A stretch of DNA of 64,000 nucleotides from Pseudomonas frederiksbergensis (GCF_035751725.1 NZ_CP142104.1:5580001-5644000), one strand, 5' to 3'. Shown: positions 46,821 through 56,933, counted from the stretch's first letter. Made by a program: numbers and translations. Notes: generated by a model not told the origin, from the letters alone.

Positions 46821-48662
46821 ATGCCTGATTACCGCTCGAAAACATCCACCCATGGCCGCAACATGGCCGGCGCCCGAGCCTTGTGGCGCGCCACGGGGAT
46901 GAAGGATGACGACTTCAAGAAGCCGATCATCGCCATTGCCAACTCCTTCACCCAGTTCGTACCAGGCCACGTCCACCTCAAGGACCTCGGCCAACTGGTT
47001 GCCCGGGAAATCGAACGCGTCGGCGGCGTTGCCAAGGAATTCAACACCATCGCCGTGGATGACGGCATCGCCATGGGTCACGACGGCATGCTGTATTCGC
47101 TGCCGAGCCGCGAAATCATCGCCGACTCCGTCGAATACATGGTCAACGCCCACTGCGCCGACGCCATCGTCTGTATCTCCAACTGCGACAAGATCACCCC
47201 TGGCATGCTCATGGCCGCCCTGCGCCTGAACATCCCGGTGATCTTCGTTTCCGGCGGGCCGATGGAAGCCGGCAAGACCAAGCTCGCCAGTCACGGCCTG
47301 GACTTGGTGGATGCCATGGTCATCGCCGCTGACTCCAGCGCCTCTGACGAGAAGGTCGCCGAGTACGAGCGCAGTGCTTGCCCGACCTGCGGTTCGTGCT
47401 CCGGCATGTTCACCGCCAACTCGATGAACTGCCTGACCGAAGCGCTGGGCCTGGCATTGCCGGGCAACGGTTCCACCCTGGCCACTCACAGCGACCGCGA
47501 ACAATTGTTCCTGCAGGCGGGCCGGACCATCGTCGAGCTGTGCAAGCGTTACTACGGCGAAAACGATGAGTCGGTGCTGCCACGCAACATTGCCAACTTC
47601 AAGGCGTTCGAAAACGCCATGACCCTGGACATCGCCATGGGCGGTTCCACCAACACCATCCTGCACTTGCTCGCTGCCGCCCAGGAAGCCGAGATCGATT
47701 TCGACCTGCGCGACATCGACCGCCTGTCCCGCCACGTACCGCAACTGTGCAAGGTCGCGCCGAACATCCAGAAGTACCACATGGAAGACGTGCACCGCGC
47801 CGGTGGCATCTTCAGCATCCTCGGCTCGCTGGCCCGTGGCGGCTTGTTGCACACCGACCTGCCGACGGTGCACAGCAAGACCATGGCCGAGGCCATCGCC
47901 CAGTGGGACATCACCCAGACCACTGACGAAACCGTGCATCACTTTTTCAAGGCTGGCCCGGCGGGCATTCCGACGCAAACCGCATTCAGCCAATCGACTC
48001 GTTGGGAAACCTTGGACGACGATCGCGAGAACGGCTGCATTCGCAGCGTCGAGCACGCTTACTCCAAGGAAGGCGGCCTGGCTGTGTTGTACGGCAACAT
48101 CGCCCTGGATGGCTGCGTGGTGAAAACCGCAGGCGTCGACGAGTCGATCCACGTCTTCGAAGGCAACGCGAAGATTTTCGAAAGCCAGGACAGCGCGGTG
48201 CGCGGCATCCTTGCCGATGAAGTGAAGGCCGGCGACATCGTGATCATTCGCTATGAAGGTCCGAAGGGCGGCCCGGGCATGCAGGAAATGCTCTACCCGA
48301 CGTCCTACCTGAAGTCCAAAGGCCTGGGCAAAGCCTGCGCCTTGCTGACCGATGGCCGTTTCTCCGGCGGCACCTCGGGCCTGTCCATTGGCCACGCTTC
48401 GCCGGAAGCAGCGGCCGGCGGCGCCATTGGCCTGGTGCGCGATGGCGACAAGGTCTTGATCGACATTCCCAACCGCTCGATCAACCTGTTGATCAGCGAC
48501 GAAGAACTGGCCGAACGCCGCATCGAACAGGACAAGAAAGGTTGGAAGCCGGTGGAAGTGCGTCCGCGCAAAGTCACCACCGCCCTCAAGGCCTACGCCC
48601 TGCTCGCCACCAGCGCCGACAAGGGTGCGGTGCGCAACAAGGCGATGCTGGACGGGTTGTAA
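46821..48662 (+). CDS. ilvD: Dihydroxy-acid dehydratase
   Basis: Fe-S dehydratase forming 2-oxo acids in valine, isoleucine and pantothenate synthesis. The 613-residue length is normal for the E. coli type. Cluster cysteines occur in [13 protein letters not shown] and [16 protein letters not shown]; other motifs are [11 protein letters not shown] and [20 protein letters not shown]. The start at 46821 ([14 protein letters not shown]) follows GGAG; eight upstream in-frame codons are discarded. Monocistronic: the 257-base upstream gap carries its promoter (TAGAAT at 46643 is a candidate -10), and a terminator follows. Confidence 0.97.
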   Translation: MPDYRSKTSTHGRNMAGARALWRATGMKDDDFKKPIIAIANSFTQFVPGHVHLKDLGQLVAREIERVGGVAKEFNTIAVDDGIAMGHDGMLYSLPSREIIADSVEYMVNAHCADAIVCISNCDKITPGMLMAALRLNIPVIFVSGGPMEAGKTKLASHGLDLVDAMVIAADSSASDEKVAEYERSACPTCGSCSGMFTANSMNCLTEALGLALPGNGSTLATHSDREQLFLQAGRTIVELCKRYYGENDESVLPRNIANFKAFENAMTLDIAMGGSTNTILHLLAAAQEAEIDFDLRDIDRLSRHVPQLCKVAPNIQKYHMEDVHRAGGIFSILGSLARGGLLHTDLPTVHSKTMAEAIAQWDITQTTDETVHHFFKAGPAGIPTQTAFSQSTRWETLDDDRENGCIRSVEHAYSKEGGLAVLYGNIALDGCVVKTAGVDESIHVFEGNAKIFESQDSAVRGILADEVKAGDIVIIRYEGPKGGPGMQEMLYPTSYLKSKGLGKACALLTDGRFSGGTSGLSIGHASPEAAAGGAIGLVRDGDKVLIDIPNRSINLLISDEELAERRIEQDKKGWKPVEVRPRKVTTALKAYALLATSADKGAVRNKAMLDGL

Positions 48663-48685
48663 CCGTCGACAGCGACAATAAAATG

Positions 48686-48712
48686 CCCCGCCAAAGTGCG
48701 GGGCTTTTTTTG
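48686..48712 (+). terminator. Intrinsic terminator after ilvD
   Basis: GCCCCGC, loop CAAAGT, GCGGGGC, then seven T residues, 23 bases past the stop codon. Confidence 0.93.
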
Positions 48713-48730
48713 ATTCCAGTTCGGCCCTTG

Positions 48731-48754
48731 GGGGTTTATCCCCTCGCCACAGGG
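48731..48754. repeat. Incomplete copy of the TGTGGCGAGGGG palindrome
   Basis: GGGGTTTATCCCC followed by TCGCCACAGGG: one outer arm is missing compared with 9408. Between the convergent ilvD and pchP genes. Confidence 0.6.
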
Positions 48755-48804
48755 TTCGTTGGTATCCCTGGATGGGAGCAAGCTCGCACACAGGGGGCCA
48801 GGGC

Positions 48805-49860
48805 TTACTGGATATCTTCCGGCTTGACGATCACCCAGTTCTTGTCCGCCGTCACCGGCAGCCCTTCCTTGGCCTGGGCCGCGGCGTGCTTGGCCATCAT
48901 GCCGTTTATCTGGGTCATGTATTTGTCCTTGCGGTTGACCCACAAGTGAATGCCGCCCTTGGCCACGTCCACATCATGGAACAGCATGTAGCCGTCGCTG
49001 CTCGGCGTATCGCCGGCGACGAGCACAGGTTTTTTCCATTCGTCGATGTAGGTCAGGATCGCCGCATGCTTGCCGGCCATCCAGGTCGCCGGGGTCCACA
49101 GGTACGGTGTGTACTCCAGGTCCAGGTTGGCCTTCTCGTCATATTTGCCGTTCGTGATCTGTTTACGCGCAGTGGTCAGCTCGCCGGTCTTGCGGTCCTT
49201 GAGCAGCGTGGTCACGCCGATCACGTTCTGCGGCTTGAGGTTGTAGCCGTATTTCGGATCGGAGGCGACCATGCGCACCAACTCTTCGGAAGCGGCGGTC
49301 ATGACATAGACCTCGATGCCGTTTTCCATCAGCTTGTTGTAAAGCTCGGCCTGGCCGGTGAAGATTTTCGGCGGGTTGACGTTGTACTGGACCACCTTGT
49401 CGCCATCGTAATAAGTCGTCGGCACCGGCTTGCCGGAAGCCATCAATTCGTCGACATACCCTTTCAATTCCTTGAGGGTGAAGCCGGAGAATACCTGGGC
49501 CACCCACGGGTAGCAGACCATGTCATCCACTTCGCACAGGCGATAGTAGTAGCTGAACAGGCTTTCCTTGTGATCCGCCGTGTCCTTGAACGGCATCAGC
49601 TTCAAGGACGGGTCGAGGGTTTCGCGGCTGATGAGGCCCTTGTTCTCCATGAACGGCAACAATGACTCTTCCAGGTCATAGCGGTAACTGGTGTTGTCCA
49701 TGTCGAACACCGCGTAGTTACCCTTGTTGGCGTTGGCCGCGATCATCGCCTCCAGCGCCTTGGCCTGTTCCGCCGGCCAATGCTTGAGATCGGTGGCAAG
49801 CGCTTGGCCGGCGAGGCCCAAGCCTAGCGCGACAGCGAGCAAATGAGTTACGAGCTTCAT
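48805..49860 (-). CDS. pchP: Phosphorylcholine phosphatase PchP (HAD superfamily)
   Basis: Periplasmic phosphatase that releases choline from phosphorylcholine in P. aeruginosa. The 351-residue protein has a signal peptide (MKLVTHLLAVALGLGLAGQALA), HAD motif I VFDMDNTSYRYD (about residues 52-63), motif II around VYVMTAASEE, and motif III/IV in LVAGDTPSSDGYMLF. The DMDNT nucleophile box matches PchP of P. aeruginosa (PA5292). Ligand TPS-like aromatic residues for choline cannot be assigned by eye. It is divergent from tcyP. Confidence 0.88.
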   Translation of the reverse strand: MKLVTHLLAVALGLGLAGQALATDLKHWPAEQAKALEAMIAANANKGNYAVFDMDNTSYRYDLEESLLPFMENKGLISRETLDPSLKLMPFKDTADHKESLFSYYYRLCEVDDMVCYPWVAQVFSGFTLKELKGYVDELMASGKPVPTTYYDGDKVVQYNVNPPKIFTGQAELYNKLMENGIEVYVMTAASEELVRMVASDPKYGYNLKPQNVIGVTTLLKDRKTGELTTARKQITNGKYDEKANLDLEYTPYLWTPATWMAGKHAAILTYIDEWKKPVLVAGDTPSSDGYMLFHDVDVAKGGIHLWVNRKDKYMTQINGMMAKHAAAQAKEGLPVTADKNWVIVKPEDIQ

Positions 49861-50101
49861 CGGCGTTTACTCCCAGGTTGTAGGGGTTCGACGCTAACAA
49901 ATGCCTGTGACAGATCCCGCCTGTGGGCGACCGCTTGCGTCTCGATAACGGCAGCGGCATGTCCGTGGGCGCCAGCGCCTTATTCCAAAAGCGACAGTAA
50001 ACATTCTTTTTTAGTATTAATTCTTTAGATTTCAGGCTGTTAGGCTTTCCGGCTCACAGTCGCGGCGCTTGGCGGCTGGCAAAGTCTTATCGGAGTTTTT
50101 C

Positions 50102-51493
50102 ATGAATGTACCGCTGATACTCAATCTGCTGGTGTTCATTGGCCTGCTGTTCGGCCTGGCGCAAACCCGCCACGGCACCTGGAGCCTGGCCAAGAAGGTC
50201 TTGTTGGCGCTGACGCTGGGCGTGCTGTTCGGTATCGCCCTGCATACGATTTACGGCGCAGGAAATCCGGTGCTCAAGGCGTCGATCGGTTGGTTCGACC
50301 TGGTGGGCAATGGCTACGTGCAGTTGTTGCAGATGATCGTGATCCCGCTGGTCTTCGCCTCGATCCTCAGCGCTGTAGCCCGCCTGCATAACGCCGCGTC
50401 CCTGGGCAAGATCAGTTTCCTGACCATTGGCACGCTGCTGCTCACCACCGCCATCGCCGCGCTGATCGGCATCGGCCTGACCAACCTGTTCGGCCTCACC
50501 GCCGAGGGCCTGGTGGCCGGCACGCAAGAGCTGGCAAGGCTGCAAGTGATCCAGAGTGATTACGCCGGCAAGGTCGCCGACTTGAATATCCCGCAGCTGT
50601 TGCTTTCGTTCATTCCGCAGAACCCGTTTGCCGACCTGGCCCGGGCGAAACCAACGTCGATCATCAGCGTGGTGATCTTCGCCGCGTTCCTTGGTGTCGC
50701 CGCGTTGCAGCTGCTCAAGGATGACGCCGAGAAAGGCCAGAAGGTGATCAACGCCATCGACACCCTGCAAAGCTGGGTGACGCGCCTGGTGCGCCTGGTG
50801 ATGAAGTTGACGCCCTACGGCGTGCTGGCGCTGATGACCAAAGTGGTCGCCGGTTCCAACCTGCAAGACATCATCAAGCTCGGCAGTTTCGTGGTGGTGT
50901 CGTACCTGGGGCTGGGCTTGATGTTCGTCGTCCATGGCCTGCTGGTATCGGCCGCCGGGATCAATCCGCTGCGTTTCTTTCGCAAGATCTGGCCAGTGCT
51001 GACGTTCGCCTTCACCAGCCGCTCCAGCGCCGCGACCATCCCGCTGAGCATCGAAGCCCAGACCAGCCGCCTCGGCATTCCCCGGTCGATCGCCAGTTTC
51101 AGCGCCTCGTTCGGCGCCACCATCGGCCAGAACGGTTGTGCCGGGCTTTATCCCGCGATGCTGGCGGTGATGGTCGCACCAACCGTGGGCATCAATCCGC
51201 TGGATCCGATGTGGATCGCAACGCTGGTGGCCATCGTGACCTTGAGTTCGGCCGGCGTGGCCGGTGTCGGTGGCGGCGCGACGTTCGCCGCGCTGATCGT
51301 GCTTCCGGCGATGGGTTTGCCGGTCTCGCTGGTGGCGCTGCTGATCTCGGTGGAGCCGCTGATCGACATGGGCCGCACCGCGTTGAATGTCAGTGGTTCG
51401 ATCACTGCGGGGGCGATTACCAGCCAGGTGATGCAGCAGACTGACAAGGCGCTGCTCGATGCCGAGGAGCATGGGGAGTTGGCGCACGCTTGA
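50102..51493 (+). CDS. tcyP: L-cystine/cation symporter TcyP
   Basis: Sodium/proton-dependent uptake of cystine, dicarboxylate/amino acid:cation symporter family, 463 residues. It closely follows E. coli YdjN/Tcy[41 protein letters not shown] and [20 protein letters not shown]. The C-terminus includes [21 protein letters not shown] motif, with the cation-binding Asp. ATG 50102 follows GGAG. A symporter next to pchP might suggest choline or osmolyte uptake, but the sequence match points to cystine. Confidence 0.9.
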   Translation: MNVPLILNLLVFIGLLFGLAQTRHGTWSLAKKVLLALTLGVLFGIALHTIYGAGNPVLKASIGWFDLVGNGYVQLLQMIVIPLVFASILSAVARLHNAASLGKISFLTIGTLLLTTAIAALIGIGLTNLFGLTAEGLVAGTQELARLQVIQSDYAGKVADLNIPQLLLSFIPQNPFADLARAKPTSIISVVIFAAFLGVAALQLLKDDAEKGQKVINAIDTLQSWVTRLVRLVMKLTPYGVLALMTKVVAGSNLQDIIKLGSFVVVSYLGLGLMFVVHGLLVSAAGINPLRFFRKIWPVLTFAFTSRSSAATIPLSIEAQTSRLGIPRSIASFSASFGATIGQNGCAGLYPAMLAVMVAPTVGINPLDPMWIATLVAIVTLSSAGVAGVGGGATFAALIVLPAMGLPVSLVALLISVEPLIDMGRTALNVSGSITAGAITSQVMQQTDKALLDAEEHGELAHA

Positions 51494-51523
51494 CGCGTGG
51501 CGCCTGCTCGCGAAGCTTTTTCT

Positions 51524-52036
51524 TTACAGCTTTTCCCAGATTTCGAAACTGTAGGCCGGCTTGTCCCCTTCCGCCGGATTCGGCTGGTTCGAGACCAATT
51601 TCCATTGGCTCGAATCAAACGCCGGGAACCACGCATCCCCTTCCGGGCTCAGCGCCACGCGGGTCAGGTATAGCCGATCCGCCTGATCCAGCGCCTGCCC
51701 ATAGAGCTGGGCCCCGCCGATCAGCATCAGCTCATCCACACCCTGCTCCAACGCCCAGGCTTCGGCCCGCTCCACTGCGGCTTCAAGTGTGGAATAAACC
51801 TCCGCGCCTTCCAGAATCAGACCGGACTGGCGACTGACCACGATGTTCAAGCGACCCGGCAACGGTCGCCCCAGGGAATCCCAGGTCTTGCGGCCCATGA
51901 TGATCGGCTTGCCCAGGGTAGTGGCCTTGAAGTATTTGAAATCCCCCGGCAAGTGCCAGGGCATGCTGTTGTCGATGCCGATCACACGGTTTTCACCGAG
52001 GGCTGCGATCAGGCTTAAGGGAAGAGTTTTTTTCAT
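51524..52036 (-). CDS. folA: Dihydrofolate reductase
   Basis: NADPH-dependent reduction of dihydrofolate; trimethoprim target. The 170-residue length is standard. Motifs: LIAALGENRVIGIDNSMPWH with DNSMPWHLPGD, IIMGRKTWDSLGRPLPGR and ELMLIGGAQLYGQAL. The start at 52036 (MKKTLPLSLIAAL) is preferred to an in-frame ATG twelve codons upstream. Convergent with tcyP. Confidence 0.96.
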   Translation of the reverse strand: MKKTLPLSLIAALGENRVIGIDNSMPWHLPGDFKYFKATTLGKPIIMGRKTWDSLGRPLPGRLNIVVSRQSGLILEGAEVYSTLEAAVERAEAWALEQGVDELMLIGGAQLYGQALDQADRLYLTRVALSPEGDAWFPAFDSSQWKLVSNQPNPAEGDKPAYSFEIWEKL

Positions 52037-52113
52037 GACGGCGAGGATACCAGAGGCCCGGACCGGCGCCACAGCGGTTATGCTCTTTGCTCATTCGAGC
52101 AACGGAAGCCCCC

Positions 52114-53481
52114 GTGACAGAACTGCAGAACCTCTGGTTGACCGAGACGATACGCCTGCGTGAAGAACACGCCGGCCCGCTCGAGGACCAGGAAGCCAAT
52201 CGCCTGGCCCGCGCGGCAGGAGGTGATCTATCCACCCGCATCCGCCACCGCGCCCGCTGGCTGGCCGACCGCGACGGCCTCGTCCAAGCCCTGCGCCACT
52301 GGCTGCAAGGCGCGCGCCTGGCACTGTTGGTATTGGCGGTGCTCGCCGTCGCGAGCGGCGCCGGCCTGGGGTTTGCCGCGCTCGGCGATGGACGTACGCC
52401 GGTGAATGTCTTCTGGGCCTTGGGTAGCTTGTTGGGGCTGAACGTGCTCCTGCTCATCGGTTGGGCCCTGGGCTTGATATTCGCCGGGGAACAAGGCGCC
52501 ACGCTGGGACGCCTTTGGCTGTGGCTCAGCGAAAAACTCGCCCGCGATGCCAAGGCCGCCCAATTGGCGCCAGCCCTGCTGCTATTGCTGCAACGGCACC
52601 GACTCAATCGCTGGGCCCTCGGCGTGCTGGTCAACGGCTTGTGGCTGCTGGCGATGCTCAGCGCGCTGGTGATCGTATTGATGCTGATGGCGACCCGGCG
52701 TTATGGCTTCGTCTGGGAAACCACGATTCTTGGCGGCGAGACCTTTGTCACCATGACCCAGGTCCTCGGTGCGCTGCCCGCCTTGCTCGGCTTCAGCGTG
52801 CCGACCGTCGAGATGATCCGTGCCAGCGGCGACGCCGCGTTGAATATCGAAAGCGCTCGCCAGGCCTGGGCCGGCTGGCTGGTCGGCGTCCTGTTGGTCT
52901 ACGGCTTGCTGCCGCGCCTGTGCCTGGCGTTGCTGTGCCTGTGGCGTTGGCGTCGTGGCCGCGCCAGACTTCGCCTGGACTTGAACCTGCCCGGCTACGC
53001 GCAGTTGCGCGAGCGATTGATGCCCAGCAGCGAACGCCTGGGAGTCAACGACGCCGCGCCCGCGCAACTGCACCGAATCGACAGCGCCATCGGCGCAATG
53101 GAAAGCGACGGCGCGTTGCTGGTGGCGATCGAGCTGGACGAACGTCCCTGGCCGCCAAAGCTGCCCGACTCTGTTAAAAACGCGGGCATCCTCGACAGCC
53201 GCGAGTCTCGCCACAAACTCTTGGAACAACTCTCACGCTTCCCTCCCGCGCGCCTGGCGATTGCCTGCGACCCTCGGCGTTCGCCGGATCGCGGCAGCCT
53301 TGCGTTGATTGCCGAACTGGCCCGCAGCGCCGGCGCTACCCGCGTCTGGTTGTTGCAGGCGCCGCCCGGCGAAGCACTGGACGGCGAGCGCCTGGGGGAC
53401 TGGCACAACGCGCTGCAACAACTGCAATTGCCATTCGCCGACTGCGCCCCGATGAACTGGCTGGAGACCGGCCATGACTGA
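52114..53481 (+). CDS. DUF2868 membrane protein
   Basis: Inner-membrane protein of 455 residues and unknown function, matching DUF2868. GTG start at 52114 (MTELQNLWLTETIRLREEH); no ATG precedes it. Four membrane helices are visible (about 68-90, 102-122, 172-195 and 258-280). The C-terminal cytoplasmic half contains LVAIELDERPWPP and RVWLLQAPPGEALDG, which recall an alpha/beta nucleotide fold but without motifs. It overlaps the DUF3482 GTPase gene by 8 bases, a conserved pair, so the two products are likely to work together. Confidence 0.85.
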   Translation: MTELQNLWLTETIRLREEHAGPLEDQEANRLARAAGGDLSTRIRHRARWLADRDGLVQALRHWLQGARLALLVLAVLAVASGAGLGFAALGDGRTPVNVFWALGSLLGLNVLLLIGWALGLIFAGEQGATLGRLWLWLSEKLARDAKAAQLAPALLLLLQRHRLNRWALGVLVNGLWLLAMLSALVIVLMLMATRRYGFVWETTILGGETFVTMTQVLGALPALLGFSVPTVEMIRASGDAALNIESARQAWAGWLVGVLLVYGLLPRLCLALLCLWRWRRGRARLRLDLNLPGYAQLRERLMPSSERLGVNDAAPAQLHRIDSAIGAMESDGALLVAIELDERPWPPKLPDSVKNAGILDSRESRHKLLEQLSRFPPARLAIACDPRRSPDRGSLALIAELARSAGATRVWLLQAPPGEALDGERLGDWHNALQQLQLPFADCAPMNWLETGHD

Positions 53482-54847
53482 ACCCTTCAAGCCGTTGAAG
53501 CTCGCGGTGGTCGGCCACACCAATGTCGGCAAGACCTCGTTGCTGCGGACCCTGACCCGCGATGTCGGCTTCGGCGAGGTCTCCCATCGCCCGAGCACTA
53601 CGCGTCACGTCGAAGGCGCTCGCTTGTCAGTGGATGGCCAGGCGCTGCTGGAACTGTACGACACGCCGGGACTGGAAGACGCCATCGCCTTGCTCGATTA
53701 CCTCGAACGTCTCGAGCGTCCCGGTGAGCGCCTGGACGGCCCGGCACGCCTGGCGCGCTTCCTTGACGGCAGCGAGGCCCGGCAACGTTTCGAGCAGGAA
53801 GCCAAAGTGCTGCGGCAGTTGCTCGCCAGCGATGCCGGGCTGTACGTCATCGATGCCCGCGAACCGGTGCTGGCCAAATACCGTGATGAATTGGAGGTCC
53901 TCGCCAGCTGCGGCAAGCCGCTGCTGCCGGTGCTCAACTTCGTCAGCAGTGCCCAGCATCGCGAGCCCGAGTGGCGCGAAGCCTTGGCGCGATTGGGCCT
54001 GCATGCGCTGGTGCGCTTCGACAGTGTTGCCCCGCCGGAAGATGGCGAACGACGCCTGTACGAAAGCCTGGCGCTGTTGCTGGAAAGCGCGCGCGGACAA
54101 CTGGAGCGCCTGATCGTCGATCAACAGGCCCAGCGCCTGGCGCGCCAGCAGAGCGCGAAGCGCCTGATCGCCGAGCTGTTGATCGACTGCGCCGCCTGCC
54201 GCCGCAGTGTCGCCAGCGATGCCGATCTGGAGCACCAAGCCATCAGCCAATTGCGCGACGCCGTCCGTCAGCGCGAGCAACGCTGCGTCGAGGCCTTGCT
54301 CAAGCTCTACGCCTTCCGTGCCCAGGACGCAGCCGCCAGCGACTTGCCCTTGCTGGACGGTCGCTGGGGTGATGACTTGTTCAATCCCGACACCCTCAAG
54401 CAACTGGGCGTGCGGGTCGGTGGCGGAATCGCGGCGGGGGCTGCGGCCGGCGCCGGCGTGGACTTGCTGGTGGGAGGCCTGACCCTTGGCGCCGCCGCCC
54501 TGGCCGGAGCGATTGCCGGCGGTGCACTGCAAACCGCCCGCAGCTATGGCAACCGATTGATGGGCAAGCTCAAGGGCCAGCGTGAACTGACCGTGGACGA
54601 CAGCGTGCTGCGCCTGCTGGCCTTGCGCCAACGGCAATTGCTGCAAGCGATCAATCAACGCGGTCATGCGGCGATGGACAGCATCCGCATCGCCACGCCC
54701 CAGGACAAGACCTGGCGCGAAGGCAAGCTGCCCGAGGCCTTGAGCAAGGCTCGAGCGTATCCGCAGTGGTCGTCGCTCAATGCCAATCCTCGCTTGAGCC
54801 AGGCTGAGCGACAGGAACAGATCGAGCAGCTGGCCGGGCAGCTTTAG
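53474..54847 (+). CDS. GTPase with DUF3482 domain
   Basis: Era/YihA-like small GTPase fused to a DUF3482 C-terminal region, 457 residues. G1 is LAVVGHTNVGKTSLLRTL (residues about 9-26), G3 is LYDTPGLED, and the G4 position reads LNFVSSAQH, not the canonical NKxD. Residues 320-355 form a Gly/Ala-rich hydrophobic stretch (VGGGIAAGAAAGAGVDLLVG) that may insert in membrane. Coupled to the DUF2868 gene. Role unknown. Confidence 0.87.
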   Translation: MTEPFKPLKLAVVGHTNVGKTSLLRTLTRDVGFGEVSHRPSTTRHVEGARLSVDGQALLELYDTPGLEDAIALLDYLERLERPGERLDGPARLARFLDGSEARQRFEQEAKVLRQLLASDAGLYVIDAREPVLAKYRDELEVLASCGKPLLPVLNFVSSAQHREPEWREALARLGLHALVRFDSVAPPEDGERRLYESLALLLESARGQLERLIVDQQAQRLARQQSAKRLIAELLIDCAACRRSVASDADLEHQAISQLRDAVRQREQRCVEALLKLYAFRAQDAAASDLPLLDGRWGDDLFNPDTLKQLGVRVGGGIAAGAAAGAGVDLLVGGLTLGAAALAGAIAGGALQTARSYGNRLMGKLKGQRELTVDDSVLRLLALRQRQLLQAINQRGHAAMDSIRIATPQDKTWREGKLPEALSKARAYPQWSSLNANPRLSQAERQEQIEQLAGQL

Positions 54848-54866
54848 ACCACCAGCCTGAGCCCTC

Positions 54867-54902
54867 TTTTGTGGCGAGGGGATTTATCCCCTCGCTACAA
54901 AA
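54867..54902. repeat. Palindrome of the TGTGGCGAGGGG family
   Basis: TTTTGTGGCGAGGGG, loop ATTTAT, CCCCTCGCTACAAAA, one mismatch in the stem. Between convergent genes, with A- and T-runs, so it could end both transcripts. Confidence 0.8.
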
Positions 54903-54918
54903 AAGCGGTTCGCCGCAA

Positions 54919-55410
54919 CTATTCTGCGGCCAACGCTTTTAGCGCCGATGCCGCTTCAGCCAGCTCCAGTTCGCTGAACACCCGCACGCCATGGCGCCTG
55001 AGCAACGCCGCCGTCACGCCCTCGCCAGGGACCTTCACGCCGCTGAACGTGCCGTCATAGGTCAGCAGGTTGCCGCACGAGGGGCTGTTGGCCTTGAGCA
55101 CGGCGATGCGAATGCCGTGCTCGCGCACCAATTCCAGCGCTTGATAGGCGCCCGACAGAAACTGCACGGTCACGTCCTCGCCATCGGAGGTTATGACGGC
55201 CGCGTCGCCATCGAGCACCTGCGCACCCTGCCCTCCGGGGATCTCCGCTGCCGCCCGAGGCGTGGGCAAACCACCGGCGACTTCCGGACACAGGGGCACG
55301 ATCCGACCCTCGTCGAGCCATTGCTGGAGCTGATCGAATGGCCCGCTGGCACCTGCGTCATAACGCACGCGGTGACCGAGCAGACAGCGGCTGACGAGGA
55401 TCTTGTCCAT
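54919..55410 (-). CDS. DUF523 protein
   Basis: A 163-residue cytoplasmic protein with conserved cysteines: ILVSRCLLGHRVRYDAG at the N-terminus, VPLCPEVAGGLPTPRA and LKANSPSCGN. These resemble the cysteine positions of the DUF523 family, suggested to bind metal or act on thiouracil-like compounds, but the activity of this one is unknown. ATG 55410 is the family start. The 2-oxoglutarate dioxygenase gene ends only 2 bases upstream, so they form one unit. Confidence 0.87.
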   Translation of the reverse strand: MDKILVSRCLLGHRVRYDAGASGPFDQLQQWLDEGRIVPLCPEVAGGLPTPRAAAEIPGGQGAQVLDGDAAVITSDGEDVTVQFLSGAYQALELVREHGIRIAVLKANSPSCGNLLTYDGTFSGVKVPGEGVTAALLRRHGVRVFSELELAEAASALKALAAE

Positions 55411-55412
55411 GT

Positions 55413-56045
55413 TCAGAACAACTCGTTGCCGCGGCGTCGGAACCAACCGGTCAAGGACAGCCGCTCACGCGTCGCCGGCAACACTTCATGGGGAATGTCC
55501 CCCGAGAGAAACACCACCAGGCAGCCGCCCGTGGGCACTACGTCGTGCTCCGCGCTTTCGTCCAGGTACATGCGCAACTGACCGCCGTGCTCCGGCAACC
55601 AAGCGTCATTGAGATAGAGCACCGCCGAGACCATGCGCCGATCATCGTCGCGAAAACGGTCGACGTGCTTGAGATAGAACGCGCCAGGCGGGTACAGGGC
55701 GAAGTGGCTCTCAAAGTCTTCCAGGCCAAGGAAGAGCCCCCGGTTAAGGGCCTCGCGCAGGCTGTCCATCAGACCCAGGTAACGGTCGCAGGCTTCAACC
55801 TGGCCGGGCTCGATCCATTGGATGCGATCGCCACGAATCCCCTCGCGGATCTCCGAAAAAGGCCCGCGCCCAACGGCGGCCGGGGCCAGTTCACCTTCAG
55901 CGGCGCGCTGGCGGCATTCAGCCGCCAGGGCGCGCGTCAGCGCATCCGGCAGGAAGATGTTCTGCTGCGACCAGCCACGCTCGGCCAGGTCGTCGACGAT
56001 ACGTAACAGCAACGGATGATCAGAAGGTATTTGCATGGCGCGCAT
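55413..56045 (-). CDS. 2-oxoglutarate/Fe(II) prolyl hydroxylase, PPHD-like
   Basis: Probable protein prolyl hydroxylase, 210 residues. It resembles the Pseudomonas PPHD that hydroxylates a proline of EF-Tu, and the human PHD enzymes: GIRGDRIQWIEPG, the iron motif YLKHVDRFRDDDRR (HxD, His and Asp about residues 128-130) and PHEVLPATRERLSLTGWF (second His and 2-oxoglutarate Arg). A GGA site precedes ATG 56045; ATG 56036 is an alternative. Upstream in-frame codons lack homology. Shares an operon with DUF523. Confidence 0.85.
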   Translation of the reverse strand: MRAMQIPSDHPLLLRIVDDLAERGWSQQNIFLPDALTRALAAECRQRAAEGELAPAAVGRGPFSEIREGIRGDRIQWIEPGQVEACDRYLGLMDSLREALNRGLFLGLEDFESHFALYPPGAFYLKHVDRFRDDDRRMVSAVLYLNDAWLPEHGGQLRMYLDESAEHDVVPTGGCLVVFLSGDIPHEVLPATRERLSLTGWFRRRGNELF

Positions 56046-56184
56046 AGTATTCCTGTGCCTGCAAAACCGACAGCGCCGCGCAGCGGGTTGATCGCCCCTG
56101 TTGCACTGCAGTACGAACTTGATACGAATTCTCGACAAGTCCCCGCCCCCCACGGAGAATAGTCGGCTGCTGACAGGAGTCCCT

Positions 56185-56928
56185 ATGCGCCGTTTGCTTT
56201 TCTCACTGTTGATGTTCTGCGTATTGCCCGCCTGGGCAGACAGCTACGACCAGTTGTACAAGGTCGCCGGCTGGCCGGAACAACGGGCGCATTTCAATGA
56301 CGCCTTGAACGCCGCGCAGCAGCGCTACCAAAACAGCCTGCCGCCTGCGGTGTTCCAGGCGTTGGTGAACAACAGCAACCAACGGTTCGCGCCCCAGGCC
56401 ATGGACCAACGGGCCGAGGCCCAGTTGCGCAAGCATCTTGGCGATCCGAATCCGGCCCTGAGTTTCTTCCAATCGCCGCTGGGCCGCAAAGTTGTCGCGG
56501 CCGAACTGCTGGCGACCCGGCGCGACCAATTGGCAAAGAACGCCAAGGGCCTGCCGAAAATGCAAGCCAGCGACAATCGCCTGCTGATCATCGGTCATCT
56601 GGCCCAGGCCCTGCCCGCCCGTGAAGCCGGTGCCGAAGTCAGCCTGGCGATCGCCGGCGTGGCCGCCGACAGCCTGAGTTCGATGATTCCCGGCTTGCTG
56701 GGCGGTGGACAGGCCCAAGGCATGTTGAACGGCCAGCGCCAGCGCCTGATGGACCAGATCGGTACGGACCTGAACAACACGTTGCTGTACGTCTACCGCG
56801 ACTTGAGCGACACCGAGCTGGAAGAGTTCGCGACCTTCGCCGAGTCGGCCGAGGGGCAGGCTTATTACCAGGCGGCGCTGGCGGCGATTCGGGCGGGGTT
56901 GGCGGTGGGGCAGAATCTGGGGCAGTAG
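56185..56928 (+). CDS. DUF2059 exported protein
   Basis: Periplasmic protein of 247 residues. Signal peptide MRRLLFSLLMFCVLPAWA, then a DUF2059-like region: YKVAGWPEQRAHFNDAL at the N-terminus and a C-terminal DLSDTELEEFATFAESAEGQAYY motif, which is the part seen in many uncharacterised small exported proteins. ATG 56185 follows CAGGAG. Divergent from the prolyl hydroxylase gene. Function unknown. Confidence 0.82.
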   Translation: MRRLLFSLLMFCVLPAWADSYDQLYKVAGWPEQRAHFNDALNAAQQRYQNSLPPAVFQALVNNSNQRFAPQAMDQRAEAQLRKHLGDPNPALSFFQSPLGRKVVAAELLATRRDQLAKNAKGLPKMQASDNRLLIIGHLAQALPAREAGAEVSLAIAGVAADSLSSMIPGLLGGGQAQGMLNGQRQRLMDQIGTDLNNTLLYVYRDLSDTELEEFATFAESAEGQAYYQAALAAIRAGLAVGQNLGQ

Positions 56929-56933
56929 TTCGG

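Noticed and set aside
46779..48791. 670-codon open frame on the minus strand opposite ilvD
   Set aside because: Covers ilvD fully; no ribosome site or domain.
50102..51493. Choline or dicarboxylate transporter linked to pchP
   Set aside because: Motifs follow the cystine symporter TcyP/YdjN closely; proximity to pchP alone is weak evidence.
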